Assembly: GCA_003265685.1 (NCBI GenBank)
Contig: QJOU01000065.1
Span: forward strand, 1 to 55,808
Origin: Piscinibacter caeni
GTDB lineage: Bacteria; Pseudomonadota; Gammaproteobacteria; Burkholderiales; Burkholderiaceae_C
Direction of reading: 5' to 3'
Length of the DNA: 55,808 nucleotides
The notes beneath the pieces were generated by a model, which saw only the letters and a program-made list of their open reading frames with translations, searched no databases and was not told where the DNA came from. Each line of letters opens with the position of its first letter. Within the stretch, counting starts at the first letter, position 1. Positions 19,070-29,593 of this stretch are shown here, piece by piece. The position numbers were made by a program, and so were the translations under genes.

Positions 19070-19507
19070 ATGAAGTTCCTGTCCCACATTCCCTTCGTCG
19101 AGCTGCTCGGCCTGGAGCTGCTCGCCTGCGAGGCCGGCCAGGCCGAGATCGCGCTGACGCTGCGCGAGGAACTCACCAACTCCTGGAGCGTGGCCCACGG
19201 CGGCGTGACGATGACCTTGCTCGACGTGGCGATGGCCCATGCCGCGCGCAGCCCGAACCAACCGAAGCACCCCGAATCACACGGCGTGGTGACGGTGGAG
19301 ATGAAGACCAGCTTCATGCGCGCCGGCCTGGGCCGGCTGCACGCCAGGGCGCGCGTGTTGCAGCGCACCGTCTCGCTCGCGTTCTGCGAGGGCTCGGTGT
19401 TCGACGAGCAGGGCGCGCTGGTGGCGCATGCCACCGGCACCTTCAAGTACCTGCGCGGCCTGCCGGCGGGCGGGCGGCGCATCCAGCGGCTCAACGCGTC
19501 CGACTGA
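19070..19507 (+). CDS. PaaI-family hotdog thioesterase
   Basis: A 145-residue hotdog-fold acyl-CoA thioesterase. The NSWSVAHGGVTMTLLDVAMA segment holds the HGG motif and active-site helix, and MKTSFMRAG followed by LHARARVL forms the central strands. Likely hydrolyses or proofreads acyl-CoA formed in this pathway. The ATG at 19070 follows the intergenic repeat; the repeat provides no clear ribosome site, so translation efficiency is uncertain. Confidence 0.85.
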   Translation: MKFLSHIPFVELLGLELLACEAGQAEIALTLREELTNSWSVAHGGVTMTLLDVAMAHAARSPNQPKHPESHGVVTVEMKTSFMRAGLGRLHARARVLQRTVSLAFCEGSVFDEQGALVAHATGTFKYLRGLPAGGRRIQRLNASD

Positions 19508-19517
19508 GGAACACGAC

Positions 19518-20534
19518 ATGACGATGAACAAGCAATGGCTGCTGGCCTCGCGCCCGACGGGCGAGGCGAGCTTGGACAACTTCCGCCTCGTCGAGTCGCC
19601 GCTGCCGGCGCTGCAGGACGGCCAGGTGCTGGTGCGGCACCACTACCTCTCGCTCGACCCGTACATGCGCGGCCGCATGGACGCGAGCAGGAGCTACGCG
19701 CAGCCGCAGCCGCTCGATGCCGTGATGATCGGCGGCACGGTCGGCGAGGTGCTCGAGTCGCGCCACCCGAAGTTCGCCGCCGGCGACCAGGTGGTCGGCA
19801 CGGGCGGCTGGCAGCAGTACAGCGTGGTCGACGCGGGCCAGCCCGGCGCGCTGCGCAAGGTCGACACCACCCACGTGCCGCTCGCGGCCTACCTCGGCGC
19901 GGTGGGCATGCCGGGTGTCACCGCCTGGTACGGCCTGACGCAGATCTGCCAACCCAAGGCCGGCCAGACCATCGCGGTGAGTGCCGCCAGCGGCGCGGTG
20001 GGCGGCGTGGTGGGCCAGCTCGCCAAGGTGCGCGGCTGCCGCGCGGTGGGCATCGCCGGCGGGCCGGACAAGTGCCGCTACGTGGTCGAGGAGCTGGGCT
20101 TCGACGCCTGCGTCGACTACAAGGCGCACGCCGACCTGAAGTCGCTCTCGGCGGCGCTCAAGGAGGCCGCGCCGAATGGCATCGACGGCTACTTCGAGAA
20201 CGTCGGCGGCCTGGTGATGGACGCGGTGATGCTGCGCCTGAACGACTTCGGCCGCATCGCGGTGTGCGGGATGATCAGCAGCTACGACGGCACGCCGGTG
20301 CCGATGAGCTACCCGGCGCTGATGGTCAAGTCGCGCCTGCTGCTGCAGGGCTTCATCGTCACCGAGCACCACGAGCTGTGGCCGCAGGCGCTGCAGGAAC
20401 TCGGCACGCTGGTGGCCACCGGCAAGCTGAAGTACCGCGAGAGCATCGCCCAGGGCATCGAGGCCGCGCCCGAGGCCTTCCTCGGGCTGCTGAAGGGGCG
20501 CAACTTCGGCAAGCAGCTCGTCAAGCTGGTGTGA
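19518..20534 (+). CDS. Zinc-independent MDR-family NADP-dependent oxidoreductase
   Basis: A 338-residue medium-chain reductase of the leukotriene-B4/prostaglandin reductase type (CurA/YncB-like). It has the LDPYMRGRM N-terminal block, the nucleotide-binding AASGAVGGVVGQLAK at about 155-169, and DGYFENVGG; there is no zinc-binding Cys cluster. Typical substrates are alpha,beta-unsaturated ketones or aldehydes. It is 10 bp after the thioesterase gene and 1 bp before the AidB-like gene. Confidence 0.92.
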   Translation: MTMNKQWLLASRPTGEASLDNFRLVESPLPALQDGQVLVRHHYLSLDPYMRGRMDASRSYAQPQPLDAVMIGGTVGEVLESRHPKFAAGDQVVGTGGWQQYSVVDAGQPGALRKVDTTHVPLAAYLGAVGMPGVTAWYGLTQICQPKAGQTIAVSAASGAVGGVVGQLAKVRGCRAVGIAGGPDKCRYVVEELGFDACVDYKAHADLKSLSAALKEAAPNGIDGYFENVGGLVMDAVMLRLNDFGRIAVCGMISSYDGTPVPMSYPALMVKSRLLLQGFIVTEHHELWPQALQELGTLVATGKLKYRESIAQGIEAAPEAFLGLLKGRNFGKQLVKLV

Positions 20535-20535
20535 G

Positions 20536-22197
20536 ATGAAACCCACCCATGAGGTCACGAACCAGCCGCGGCCGCTGGTGGACGTCGACCTCTACGCCGG
20601 CAACCGGCCGCTGCGCGAAGCGCTGGCGTTTCACCTGCCCGGCGCCGACGAGGCGCCGCGCCATGCGCTCGGCCAGCTCGTGGGCAGCGCCGCGATGCAG
20701 GTGCATGCGCGGCTCGCCAACGAGCATCGCCCGCGCCTGCGCACGCACGACCGCTTCGGCCACCGCATCGACGAGGTCGAGTTCCACCCGAGCTACCATG
20801 CGCTGATGACCGCGGCGGTGGGCGCCGGGCTGCACGGCACGCCCTGGGCGAGGGGGCCGGGCGCCCATGTCGAGCGCGCCGCGGCCTTCATGCTGTTCAC
20901 CGAGCTGGAACCGTCGATCCTGTGCCCGGTGTCGATGAGCTACGCCGTCACGCCGGCGCTGCGCGCCAACGCCGCGCTGGCGGCCGACTGGTTCCCGAAG
21001 CTCGCGAGCACCGCCTACGACCCGCGGCTCGTGTCCTTCGCCGACAAGCCCGGCGTCACGATGGGCATGGGCATGACCGAGAAGCAGGGCGGCTCGGACG
21101 TGCGAGCCAACACCACGCGGGCCGAGTTCGCCGAGGCCACGCCCTGGGGCGACTGCTACCGGCTCACCGGCCACAAGTGGTTCTTCTCCGCGCCGATGTG
21201 CGATGCCTTCCTCGTGCTCGCGCAGGCGGCCGGCGGGCTGAGCTGCTTCTTCCTGCCGCGCGTGCTGCCCGACGGCTCACGCAACGCGCTGCAGATCCAG
21301 CGCCTGAAGGACAAGCTCGGCAACCATGCCAACGCCAGCTCGGAGGTGGAGTTCCACGGCGCTTTCGCCTGGCGCGTCGGCGACGAGGGCCGCGGCGTGG
21401 CGCAGATCCTCGAGATGGGCACGCTGACGCGGCTCGACTGCGCGCTCGGCACGGCCGGGCTGATGCGCCAGGCACTCTCCCTCGCGCTGAACCACTGCGC
21501 GCAGCGCCACGCCTTCGGCAAGCCGCTGGTCGCGCAGCCGCTGATGAAGAACGTGCTGGCCGACCTGGCGCTCGAATCCGAGGCCGCCACCGCGCTGGCG
21601 CTGCGCCTGGCGCGTGCGGTCGACCGCCAGGACGATCCGCACGAGGCCGCGCTGCGCCGCGTGCTCACGCCGGTGGCCAAGTTCTGGATCTGCAAGCGTG
21701 GCGCCGCCTTCGCCCAGGAGGCGATGGAATGCCTGGGCGGCAACGGCTATGTCGAGGAACACGGCGAGGGCGTGATGGCGCGCGTCTACCGCGAGATGCC
21801 GCTCAACTCCATCTGGGAAGGCGCCGGCAACATCATGGCGCTGGACCTGCTGCGCGCGCTGCGCGGCGGCGGCCGCGCGGGCACGGTGGTCGACGCGCTG
21901 TGCGCCGAGCTCGAGACGGCGCGCGGTGCCCACCCGGCCTGCGACGCGTTCGTCGACGCGCTGCCGCAGCACATCGACGAACTTGCTGACGAGCCTTCGG
22001 CGCGCCGCCTGGCGCAGCACATCGCGCTCGCGCTGCAGGCCGTGCTGCTGCACGCCCATGCGACACCCGCCGTGTTCGAGGCCTTCTGCCGCGCCCGCCT
22101 GGCCGGTGACGGCGGCGCGGTGTTCGGCACGCTGCCGGCGGGCATCGACTTCGACCACCTCATCGACCGGGCGCTGCCCGTGCAAGGACAGGCATGA
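20536..22197 (+). CDS. AidB-like acyl-CoA dehydrogenase family protein
   Basis: A 553-residue flavoprotein of the AidB branch of acyl-CoA dehydrogenases. It begins with the AidB-like TNQPRPLVDVDLYAGNRPL and FHPSYHALM, contains MTEKQGGSDVRANTT and GHKWFFSAPMCDAF (flavin and substrate region), and NSIWEGAGNIMALDLLRAL with the catalytic-position glutamate. AidB in Escherichia coli is tied to alkylation response; paralogues in beta-oxidation clusters may be true dehydrogenases. It overlaps the next SDR gene by 4 bp. Confidence 0.9.
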   Translation: MKPTHEVTNQPRPLVDVDLYAGNRPLREALAFHLPGADEAPRHALGQLVGSAAMQVHARLANEHRPRLRTHDRFGHRIDEVEFHPSYHALMTAAVGAGLHGTPWARGPGAHVERAAAFMLFTELEPSILCPVSMSYAVTPALRANAALAADWFPKLASTAYDPRLVSFADKPGVTMGMGMTEKQGGSDVRANTTRAEFAEATPWGDCYRLTGHKWFFSAPMCDAFLVLAQAAGGLSCFFLPRVLPDGSRNALQIQRLKDKLGNHANASSEVEFHGAFAWRVGDEGRGVAQILEMGTLTRLDCALGTAGLMRQALSLALNHCAQRHAFGKPLVAQPLMKNVLADLALESEAATALALRLARAVDRQDDPHEAALRRVLTPVAKFWICKRGAAFAQEAMECLGGNGYVEEHGEGVMARVYREMPLNSIWEGAGNIMALDLLRALRGGGRAGTVVDALCAELETARGAHPACDAFVDALPQHIDELADEPSARRLAQHIALALQAVLLHAHATPAVFEAFCRARLAGDGGAVFGTLPAGIDFDHLIDRALPVQGQA

Positions 22198-23102
22198 CGG
22201 ACTTCAAGGGCCGCACCGCGGTGATCACCGGTGCGGCGTCGGGTTTCGGGCTGGAGGCGGCGCGGCGCGCCGCGCGCGAGGGCATGAAGGTGGTGCTGGC
22301 CGACGTGCAGCCCGAGCCGCTGGGCGCCGCGGTCGAGGACGTGCGGCGCCTGGGCGGCGAGGCCATCGGCGTGCGGCTGGACGTCTCCAAGGCAGCCGAG
22401 GTGGAGGCGCTGGCCGACACGACGCGCGCCACCTTCGGCGTGCCGCACCTGGTGTTCAACAACGCCGGCGTGGCCGGCGGCGGGCTGGTGTGGGAACACA
22501 GCGTGCAGGACTGGGAGTGGGTGCTGGGCGTCAACCTGATGGGCGTGGTGCACGGCGTGCGCGTGTTCACGCCGATGATGCTGGCGGCCGCGCAGGCCGA
22601 CCCGGGCTACCGCGGCCACATCGTCAACACCGCCTCGATGGCCGGGCTGCTGGCGGCGCCCAACATGGGCGTGTACAACGTCAGCAAGCATGCCGTGGTG
22701 GCGCTGAGCGAGACGCTCTACCAGGACCTGGCGCTGATCACCGACCGCGTGCATGCCGCCGTGCTATGCCCGTACTTCGTGCCCACCGGCATCCACCGCA
22801 GCGAGCGCAACCGGCCCGACGGGCTGCGCCCCGGCGCGGCGCCCACGCGCAGCCAGCTCGTTGCGCAGGCGATGAGCGACAAGGCCGTCACCAGCGGCAA
22901 GGTGACGGCCGAGCAGGTCGCCGGCCTGGTGTTCGAGGCGTTGCGCGCGAACCGCTTCTACATCTACAGCCACCCGCAGGCGCTCGGCATGGTGCAGACC
23001 CGTCTCGAGGATGTGCTGCAGGGCCGCAACCCGACCGACCCGTTCGCGCAGAAGCCCGAGCTGGGTGAGCAGCTGCGCGCGGCGCTGCGCGCGGCCGGCT
23101 AG
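22194..23102 (+). CDS. SDR family oxidoreductase
   Basis: A 302-residue short-chain dehydrogenase with TGAASGFG (about 12-19), NNAG (about 89-92) and YNVSK (about 162-166) catalytic motifs. The C-terminal extension (about 200-302) with VFEALRANRFYIYSHPQ is typical of the ~290-residue SDR group in acyl-CoA clusters. The stop codon TAG (23100-23102) is built from a TA target site and the first G of the inserted element; without the element the same frame would read TAA. Confidence 0.9.
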   Translation: MTDFKGRTAVITGAASGFGLEAARRAAREGMKVVLADVQPEPLGAAVEDVRRLGGEAIGVRLDVSKAAEVEALADTTRATFGVPHLVFNNAGVAGGGLVWEHSVQDWEWVLGVNLMGVVHGVRVFTPMMLAAAQADPGYRGHIVNTASMAGLLAAPNMGVYNVSKHAVVALSETLYQDLALITDRVHAAVLCPYFVPTGIHRSERNRPDGLRPGAAPTRSQLVAQAMSDKAVTSGKVTAEQVAGLVFEALRANRFYIYSHPQALGMVQTRLEDVLQGRNPTDPFAQKPELGEQLRAALRAAG

Positions 23103-23131
23103 GGCCTGTTCACACTACGGGAGGGCTCGCG

Positions 23132-23230
23132 CCGGGGTGGCCCAAGGCGCTGGGCAAGGCGCGGCGCGCCGCCCAGGCTGGCGGCCTGGGCCAGCGGCGC
23201 AACGCGGCCCAGCGCCTTGGGGTACCCCGG
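23132..23230. repeat. Internal hairpin 1 of the MITE-like element
   Basis: Arms 23132-23155 and 23207-23230 pair over 24 bp with two mismatches. Inside, GCCCAGGC (23171-23178) and GCCTGGGC (23184-23191) form a perfect 8-bp stem with a 5-nt loop. Confidence 0.75.
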
Positions 23231-23243
23231 CCCGTGGGGTGAT

Positions 23244-23334
23244 CTCGACAAACAGGCGCCCGCCGCGTTGCCCGTCTTGCCCAGGCGTCCAGCCTGGGCT
23301 GCGCCGTGCGCCTTGCGGGCGCCTGTTTGTCGAG
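23244..23334. repeat. Internal hairpin 2 of the MITE-like element
   Basis: Arms 23244-23263 and 23315-23334 pair perfectly over 20 bp. Inside is the same 8-bp stem as in hairpin 1: GCCCAGGC (23279-23286) and GCCTGGGC (23292-23299) around GTCCA. Confidence 0.78.
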
Positions 23335-23366
23335 TCACGCGAGCCCTCCCGTAGTGTGAACAGACC

Positions 23367-24086
23367 CTAACAGCCGAGCCGCAGCGCCTGCAACGGCCGG
23401 CCGGTCGCCGCGTCGGTGACCACCAGGCTGACGGCGCGCGGATGGCCGTCCGGCGCCGGCGAGGCGGGCGCGAAGCGCAGCGACCCCGCGCCCTGCCAGG
23501 CCGGCACAGTGTGCAGCTCGCGTACCACCGCGTCGTGCGCCAGCGTCTCGCCGCGGTTCTCGCCGGCGGCGACGGCGCTGCGGTGGCCGTCCTCGGTGAC
23601 CGCCCACCAGGCCGCCAGCCGCACCGGTGCGCCCGGGCGAGGCATGACGCTGGCGTCGTAGCCGCCGGCCCGTGCCGCGAGCGTGATGTCTACCAGCGGC
23701 CGTCCGGCGATTTCGGTCGGCGCCGGGCGTGCGTGCCAGTCGCGGCTGTCGATGCCCTGCACCACCACCTGCGGCGTGTAGTTGTAGGGCGCGCCGTTGA
23801 CCGCTCGCTGCTCGGCCTGGCGGCGCGTGAACTCGGGGGTCGCGAAGCGGTCGCGCCAGCCCAGCGAATCCCAGTAGTTGACGTGGAAGGCGACTGCCAC
23901 CACGCCCGGCTCGCGGGCCAGGCGCGACAGCCAGCGGTCCGCCGGCGGGCAGGAGCTGCAGCCTTCGGAGGTGTAGAGCTCCACCACCGGTGCGATGCGC
24001 TCGCCGCTGCGCGCCTGGCAGGCGGGCGTGTCGGCGAGGGCGAGCGGGCTGGCGGCGAGCAACAGCAGGGGCAGGGCGATCTTCAT
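23367..24086 (-). CDS. DUF1223 protein, thioredoxin-like fold, exported
   Basis: A 239-residue DUF1223 protein with a signal peptide (about 1-18, ending ALA-DT). The family hallmark VVELYTSEGCSSCPPADRWL contains a CSSC redox-type motif at about 43-46, and VNYWDSLGWRDRF and TPQVVVQG are also family blocks. Function is unknown; a periplasmic thiol-redox role is inferred from the CxxC. The start at 24086 gives the signal peptide. Its stop TAG uses the right-hand TA and the terminal G of the element. It is divergent from the flavoprotein gene with 58 bp between starts. Confidence 0.9.
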   Translation of the reverse strand: MKIALPLLLLAASPLALADTPACQARSGERIAPVVELYTSEGCSSCPPADRWLSRLAREPGVVAVAFHVNYWDSLGWRDRFATPEFTRRQAEQRAVNGAPYNYTPQVVVQGIDSRDWHARPAPTEIAGRPLVDITLAARAGGYDASVMPRPGAPVRLAAWWAVTEDGHRSAVAAGENRGETLAHDAVVRELHTVPAWQGAGSLRFAPASPAPDGHPRAVSLVVTDAATGRPLQALRLGC

Positions 24087-24144
24087 GGCCGCTTGGTCGC
24101 GCGGCGCGGCCGGACCTGACGCCGCCGGTGTCACACTGCGTGCG

Positions 24145-25416
24145 ATGACTGCCGACGCGATGATGCTGCCCGGCGCGATGGTGGTGGGCGCCGGCCCGGC
24201 CGGACTGATGGCGGCCGAGGTGATGGCGCAGGCCGGCCTGCCGGTGGACGTGTTCGACGCCATGCCCTCGGCCGGGCGCAAGTTCCTGCTCGCCGGCAAG
24301 GGCGGATTGAACCTGACGCATGGCGAGCCGATCGAGCCCTTTCTCGCGCGCTACGGCGCGCGGCGGGCCCGGGTCGAGCCCTGGCTGCGCGCCTTCGGGC
24401 CCGAGGCCCTGCGCGACTGGGCGCGCGGGCTCGGCGTGGAGACCTTCGTCGGCAGCTCGGGGCGGGTGTTCCCGGTCGACCTGAAGGCGGCGCCGCTGCT
24501 GCGCGCCTGGCTGCATCGGCTGCGCGCTCAGGGCGTGCGCTTCCACATGCGGCACCGCTGGCTGGGCTGGGCCGAGGCGCCGGCCGGCGCCCACGCGCTG
24601 CGCTTTGCCACGCCGGCCGGCGAGCGTGTGTTCGGCGCGCGCGCGGTGGTGCTCGCGCTCGGCGGCGCGAGCTGGCCGCAGCTCGGCTCGGACGGCGCCT
24701 GGCTGCCGCGCCTGGCCGAGCGCGGCGTGGCCGTGGCGCCGCTGCAACCCTCCAACTGCGGCTTCGAGGTCGCCGCCTGGAGCGAGCACCTGAAGACACG
24801 CTTCGCCGGTGCGCCGCTGAAGAACATCGCGCTGCAGTGCAGTGCGCCGGACGGCCGGCAGTTCGCGCAGCGCGGCGAGGCGGTGCTGACGGCCACCGGG
24901 CTCGAGGGCCAGCTGGTCTATGCCGCCTCAGCGCTGCTGCGCGACACGATCGCCGCGCAGGGGCAGGCCGTGGCCACGCTCGACCTGCTGGCCGACCACA
25001 GCGCCGAGTGGGTGGCCGCCGAGGTGGCACGGCCGCGCGGCTCGCGATCGATCTCGACCCACCTGAAGACCCGCCTGAAGCTCGACGGCGCCAAGGCCGC
25101 GCTTCTGCACGAGCTGCTGCCGCGCGAGACCTTCGCCGACCCGGCCGCGCTGGCCGCAGCAATCAAGGCGCTGCCGGTCACGCTGGTGGCACCGCGGCCG
25201 GTGGCCGAGGCGATCAGCACGGCCGGTGGCGTGGCCTTCGAGGCGCTCGACGAGCACCTGATGCTGCGTGCGCTGCCCGGCGTGTTCTGCGCCGGCGAGA
25301 TGCTGGACTGGGAGGCCCCCACCGGCGGCTACCTGCTGACGGCGTGTTTCGCCGGCGCGAAGGTGGCCGGGGCGGGCGCGGCCGCGTACCACAACGCCTC
25401 GTCACGAAGCGCCTGA
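24145..25416 (+). CDS. NAD(P)/FAD-dependent oxidoreductase, HI0933/BaiN-like (PP_4765 type)
   Basis: A 423-residue flavoprotein of the HI0933-like family. The dinucleotide motif VVGAGPAGLMAAEVM starts at about 12; the family block SAGRKFLLAGKGGLNLTH is at about 41-58, and the C-terminal FAD contact reads CAGEMLDWEAPTGGYLLTACFAGAKVAG (shortened here to the key GYLL and AGAKVAG). The start at 24145 is chosen because the frame upstream is antisense to the divergent DUF1223 gene. The physiological substrate is unknown for this subgroup. Confidence 0.88.
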   Translation: MTADAMMLPGAMVVGAGPAGLMAAEVMAQAGLPVDVFDAMPSAGRKFLLAGKGGLNLTHGEPIEPFLARYGARRARVEPWLRAFGPEALRDWARGLGVETFVGSSGRVFPVDLKAAPLLRAWLHRLRAQGVRFHMRHRWLGWAEAPAGAHALRFATPAGERVFGARAVVLALGGASWPQLGSDGAWLPRLAERGVAVAPLQPSNCGFEVAAWSEHLKTRFAGAPLKNIALQCSAPDGRQFAQRGEAVLTATGLEGQLVYAASALLRDTIAAQGQAVATLDLLADHSAEWVAAEVARPRGSRSISTHLKTRLKLDGAKAALLHELLPRETFADPAALAAAIKALPVTLVAPRPVAEAISTAGGVAFEALDEHLMLRALPGVFCAGEMLDWEAPTGGYLLTACFAGAKVAGAGAAAYHNASSRSA

Positions 25417-25473
25417 ACCCCTGTGGCACACTGCGCCGCTTCGTGATCCGGCCCCCCTGCGGGCCCTGCCGAG

Positions 25474-27798
<2,325 letters not shown>

Positions 27799-27842
27799 GA
27801 ACCTGCGCTCCTGCCATCCCTTCCCCAAGCAGCCTCAGTACC

Positions 27843-28814
27843 ATGTTCAAGAACGCGCTCGTCTTCCACATCGAGCAGTGGGAGCCGCCCACGCTGGGCG
27901 ACGTCGAACGGCGCCTGGACGGCGCCCGTTTCGCGCCATGCCGCCCGAGCCAGCCCGAATCGGCCGGCTGGGTGGAGCCGCGCGGCCAGAAGCACGGCGC
28001 GCTGATGGAGAGTGTGGCGGGGCAGCTCGTGCTGAAGCTGTGCAGTGAATCCAAGCCCGTGCCCGGCAGCGTGGTCAAGGAGCAGCTCGAGGCGCAGCTC
28101 CAGAAGATCGAGGCGGAGACCGGGCGCCGGCCCAAAGGCAAGGCCGCGCGCGAGATCAAGGAGCAGATCCTGCACGAGCTGCTGCCGCGTGCCTTCCCGA
28201 AGCGGTCCACGACGCCGGTCTGGATCGACCTGGAGGCGCGCCGCGTGCTCATCGGCGCGGCCAGCGCGAAGAAGGCCGACGCGGTGGCCACCCAGCTGGT
28301 CGACCTGTTCGGCGGCCTGCGACTGGCGCCGCTGCAGACGGCGCTGTCGCCGGCGACGGCCATGGCGGCCTGGCTCAGCGACAAGCAGGCCCCGGCGGGC
28401 TTCAGTGTCGACCGCGACTGCGAACTCAAGCAGCCCGACAGCGAGAAGGCCTCGGTGCGCTACGCGCGCCACACGCTGGAGATCGACGAGCTCGGTGAGC
28501 ACATCAGGCAGGGCAAGCTGCCCACGCAGCTGGCGCTGACCTGGAACGGCCGCGTCTCGTTCGTGCTCACCGAGACGCTGGCGCTGAAGAAGATCAAGCT
28601 GCTCGACGTGGTTCTGGAAGGCCGCGGCCCCGCCGACGGGGCGGACGACGGCTTCGATGCCGACGTCGCGATCACGACCGGGGAACTGCAGCAGTTGCTG
28701 CCTGACCTGATCGCCGCGCTCGGCGGGCCGCTGGTGAAGCAGTCCCTGGCGGCCCCGGCCGGCGCCGCGGCGAGCGGCACCGACCCCGCGCCCTGGGACG
28801 CCATCGCGGCCTGA
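27843..28814 (+). CDS. rdgC: Recombination-associated protein RdgC
   Basis: A 323-residue RdgC, a DNA-binding ring protein that restrains RecA in proteobacteria. The N-terminus MFKNALVFHI is the family start, followed by VEPRGQKHGALM and KEIKEQILHELLPRAFPK-like blocks, with the conserved TEQ-equivalent ALKKIKLLDV near the C-terminus. Length is slightly above the enterobacterial protein, with an Ala-rich tail. It is 44 bp after tex and converges on the GDT1-family gene with 2 bp between stops. Confidence 0.95.
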   Translation: MFKNALVFHIEQWEPPTLGDVERRLDGARFAPCRPSQPESAGWVEPRGQKHGALMESVAGQLVLKLCSESKPVPGSVVKEQLEAQLQKIEAETGRRPKGKAAREIKEQILHELLPRAFPKRSTTPVWIDLEARRVLIGAASAKKADAVATQLVDLFGGLRLAPLQTALSPATAMAAWLSDKQAPAGFSVDRDCELKQPDSEKASVRYARHTLEIDELGEHIRQGKLPTQLALTWNGRVSFVLTETLALKKIKLLDVVLEGRGPADGADDGFDADVAITTGELQQLLPDLIAALGGPLVKQSLAAPAGAAASGTDPAPWDAIAA

Positions 28815-28816
28815 GC

Positions 28817-29389
28817 TCAGAACAAGCGCCCGACGTTCAGCAGCGTCAGCACGCCCAGCACCGCGAAGATCGCCGCGGCGATGCCGTGCACGATCTTCAT
28901 CGACACCTTCTGCGCGATCTTCTCGCCCAGGAACACCGCCGGCACGTTGGCCAGCATCATGCCGGCCGTGGTGCCCAGCACCACCGGCACGATGTCGGCA
29001 TAGCGCGCGGCCAGCGCCACGGTGGCGATCTGCGTCTTGTCGCCCATCTCGGCGAGGAAGAACGCGATCACCGTGGTGCCGAACACGCCGAAGCGATGCT
29101 TGCGCGCCGCCTCGTCCTCGTCGATCTCGTCGGGGATCAGCATCCACAGTGCCATCGCCAGGAACGACAGCCCGATCACCCAGCGCAGCAGGTCCGGCCC
29201 GAGCAGCTGCGCCACCCAGCCGCCCAGCGCGCCGGCCGCGGCATGGTTGACGACGGTCGCGACGAAGATGCCGAGGATGATGGGCAGCGGGCGGCGGAAG
29301 GCCGCCGCGAGCACGATGGCCAGCAGCTGGGTCTTGTCGCCCATTTCACCGAGCGCGACGACGCCGGTGGACACGAGAAAGGCTTCCAC
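28817..29389 (-). CDS. Manganese exporter of the GDT1/UPF0016 (TMEM165) family
   Basis: A 190-residue inner-membrane cation exporter. The two family signatures E-M-G-D-K-T are at about 15-20 and 114-119, in two inverted half-repeats of three hydrophobic segments each, separated by an acidic loop (PDEIDEDEAARKH). I prefer the GTG at 29389 (MEAFLVSTGVVALGEMGDKT), which has GGAG 9 bp upstream and matches usual family starts; a GTG at 29428 would add 13 residues. The upstream manganese riboswitch supports Mn(II) export, as shown for MneA-type homologues. Confidence 0.93.
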   Translation of the reverse strand: MEAFLVSTGVVALGEMGDKTQLLAIVLAAAFRRPLPIILGIFVATVVNHAAAGALGGWVAQLLGPDLLRWVIGLSFLAMALWMLIPDEIDEDEAARKHRFGVFGTTVIAFFLAEMGDKTQIATVALAARYADIVPVVLGTTAGMMLANVPAVFLGEKIAQKVSMKIVHGIAAAIFAVLGVLTLLNVGRLF

Positions 29390-29431
29390 GAGAAGAGTCT
29401 CCAGGGCCGGCGGGAATCCAGTGACCACACG

Positions 29432-29454
29432 GCCTCCCCGGCTCCACCGGAGGC
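29432..29454 (-). promoter_or_regulatory. Candidate expression-platform hairpin of the manganese riboswitch
   Basis: On the transcript strand, GCCTCC (complement of 29449-29454) can pair with GGAGGC (complement of 29432-29437), with a GGTGGAGCCGG-type interior. It lies just after the riboswitch 3' strand and 42 nt before the preferred start codon. No T-run follows, so control may be by termination elsewhere or by ribosome access; this is inference. Confidence 0.4.
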
Positions 29455-29580
29455 TGTGCGGTCAAAGGTCTTGCCAGGCTGTGGAGCTGCCCGCGCCATG
29501 GCCGTGAGGGCCAAGTGTGTTGACGCGGGCCCCTGCCGGGGCGGCAGGGCGGCTACTCCCCAATGACGATTGGGACGAAC
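29455..29580 (-). ncRNA. yybP-ykoY manganese riboswitch
   Basis: Read on the minus strand, the leader has the class hallmarks in order: CATTGGGGAGTAGCC (5' strand, complement of about 29551-29565), a GC-rich stem around CCGCCCCGGCAGGGGCC, CAACACACTTGGCC (the conserved ACAUACUUGG-like loop), and GGCAAGACCTTTGACC (3' strand, complement of about 29460-29475). GTCA..GG and CC..TGAC close P1. A -10-like TAGACT (complement of 29588-29593) lies just upstream, consistent with a transcript start near 29581. It precedes a GDT1-family exporter, the classic target. Confidence 0.9.
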
Positions 29581-29593
29581 GGGCGCGAGTCTA

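Larger units (their letters stand above)
23100..23369. mobile_element. MITE-like non-autonomous element, 266 bp, 31-bp terminal inverted repeats, TA duplication
   Basis: Positions 23101-23131 and the reverse complement of 23338-23368 match at 30 of 31 bases, and both ends are bounded by TA (23100-23101, 23368-23369). The interior holds no credible coding sequence but two long hairpins. TA duplication and ends starting GGG fit IS630/Tc1-mariner-like or IS5/IS427-group transposition; the parental transposase is not in the window. It separates convergent SDR and DUF1223 genes and rebuilds both stop codons. Confidence 0.82.

Noticed and set aside
23132-23334. Possible small protein or transposase remnant inside the inverted-repeat element
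   Set aside because: Open frames there are short and dictated by hairpin arms; no transposase motif is visible in any frame.
29022-29566. Plus-strand open frames overlapping the GDT1-family gene and its leader
   Set aside because: They run antisense to a membrane exporter with both EMGDKT motifs and to riboswitch sequence; the predicted peptides are Arg/His-rich without similarity.
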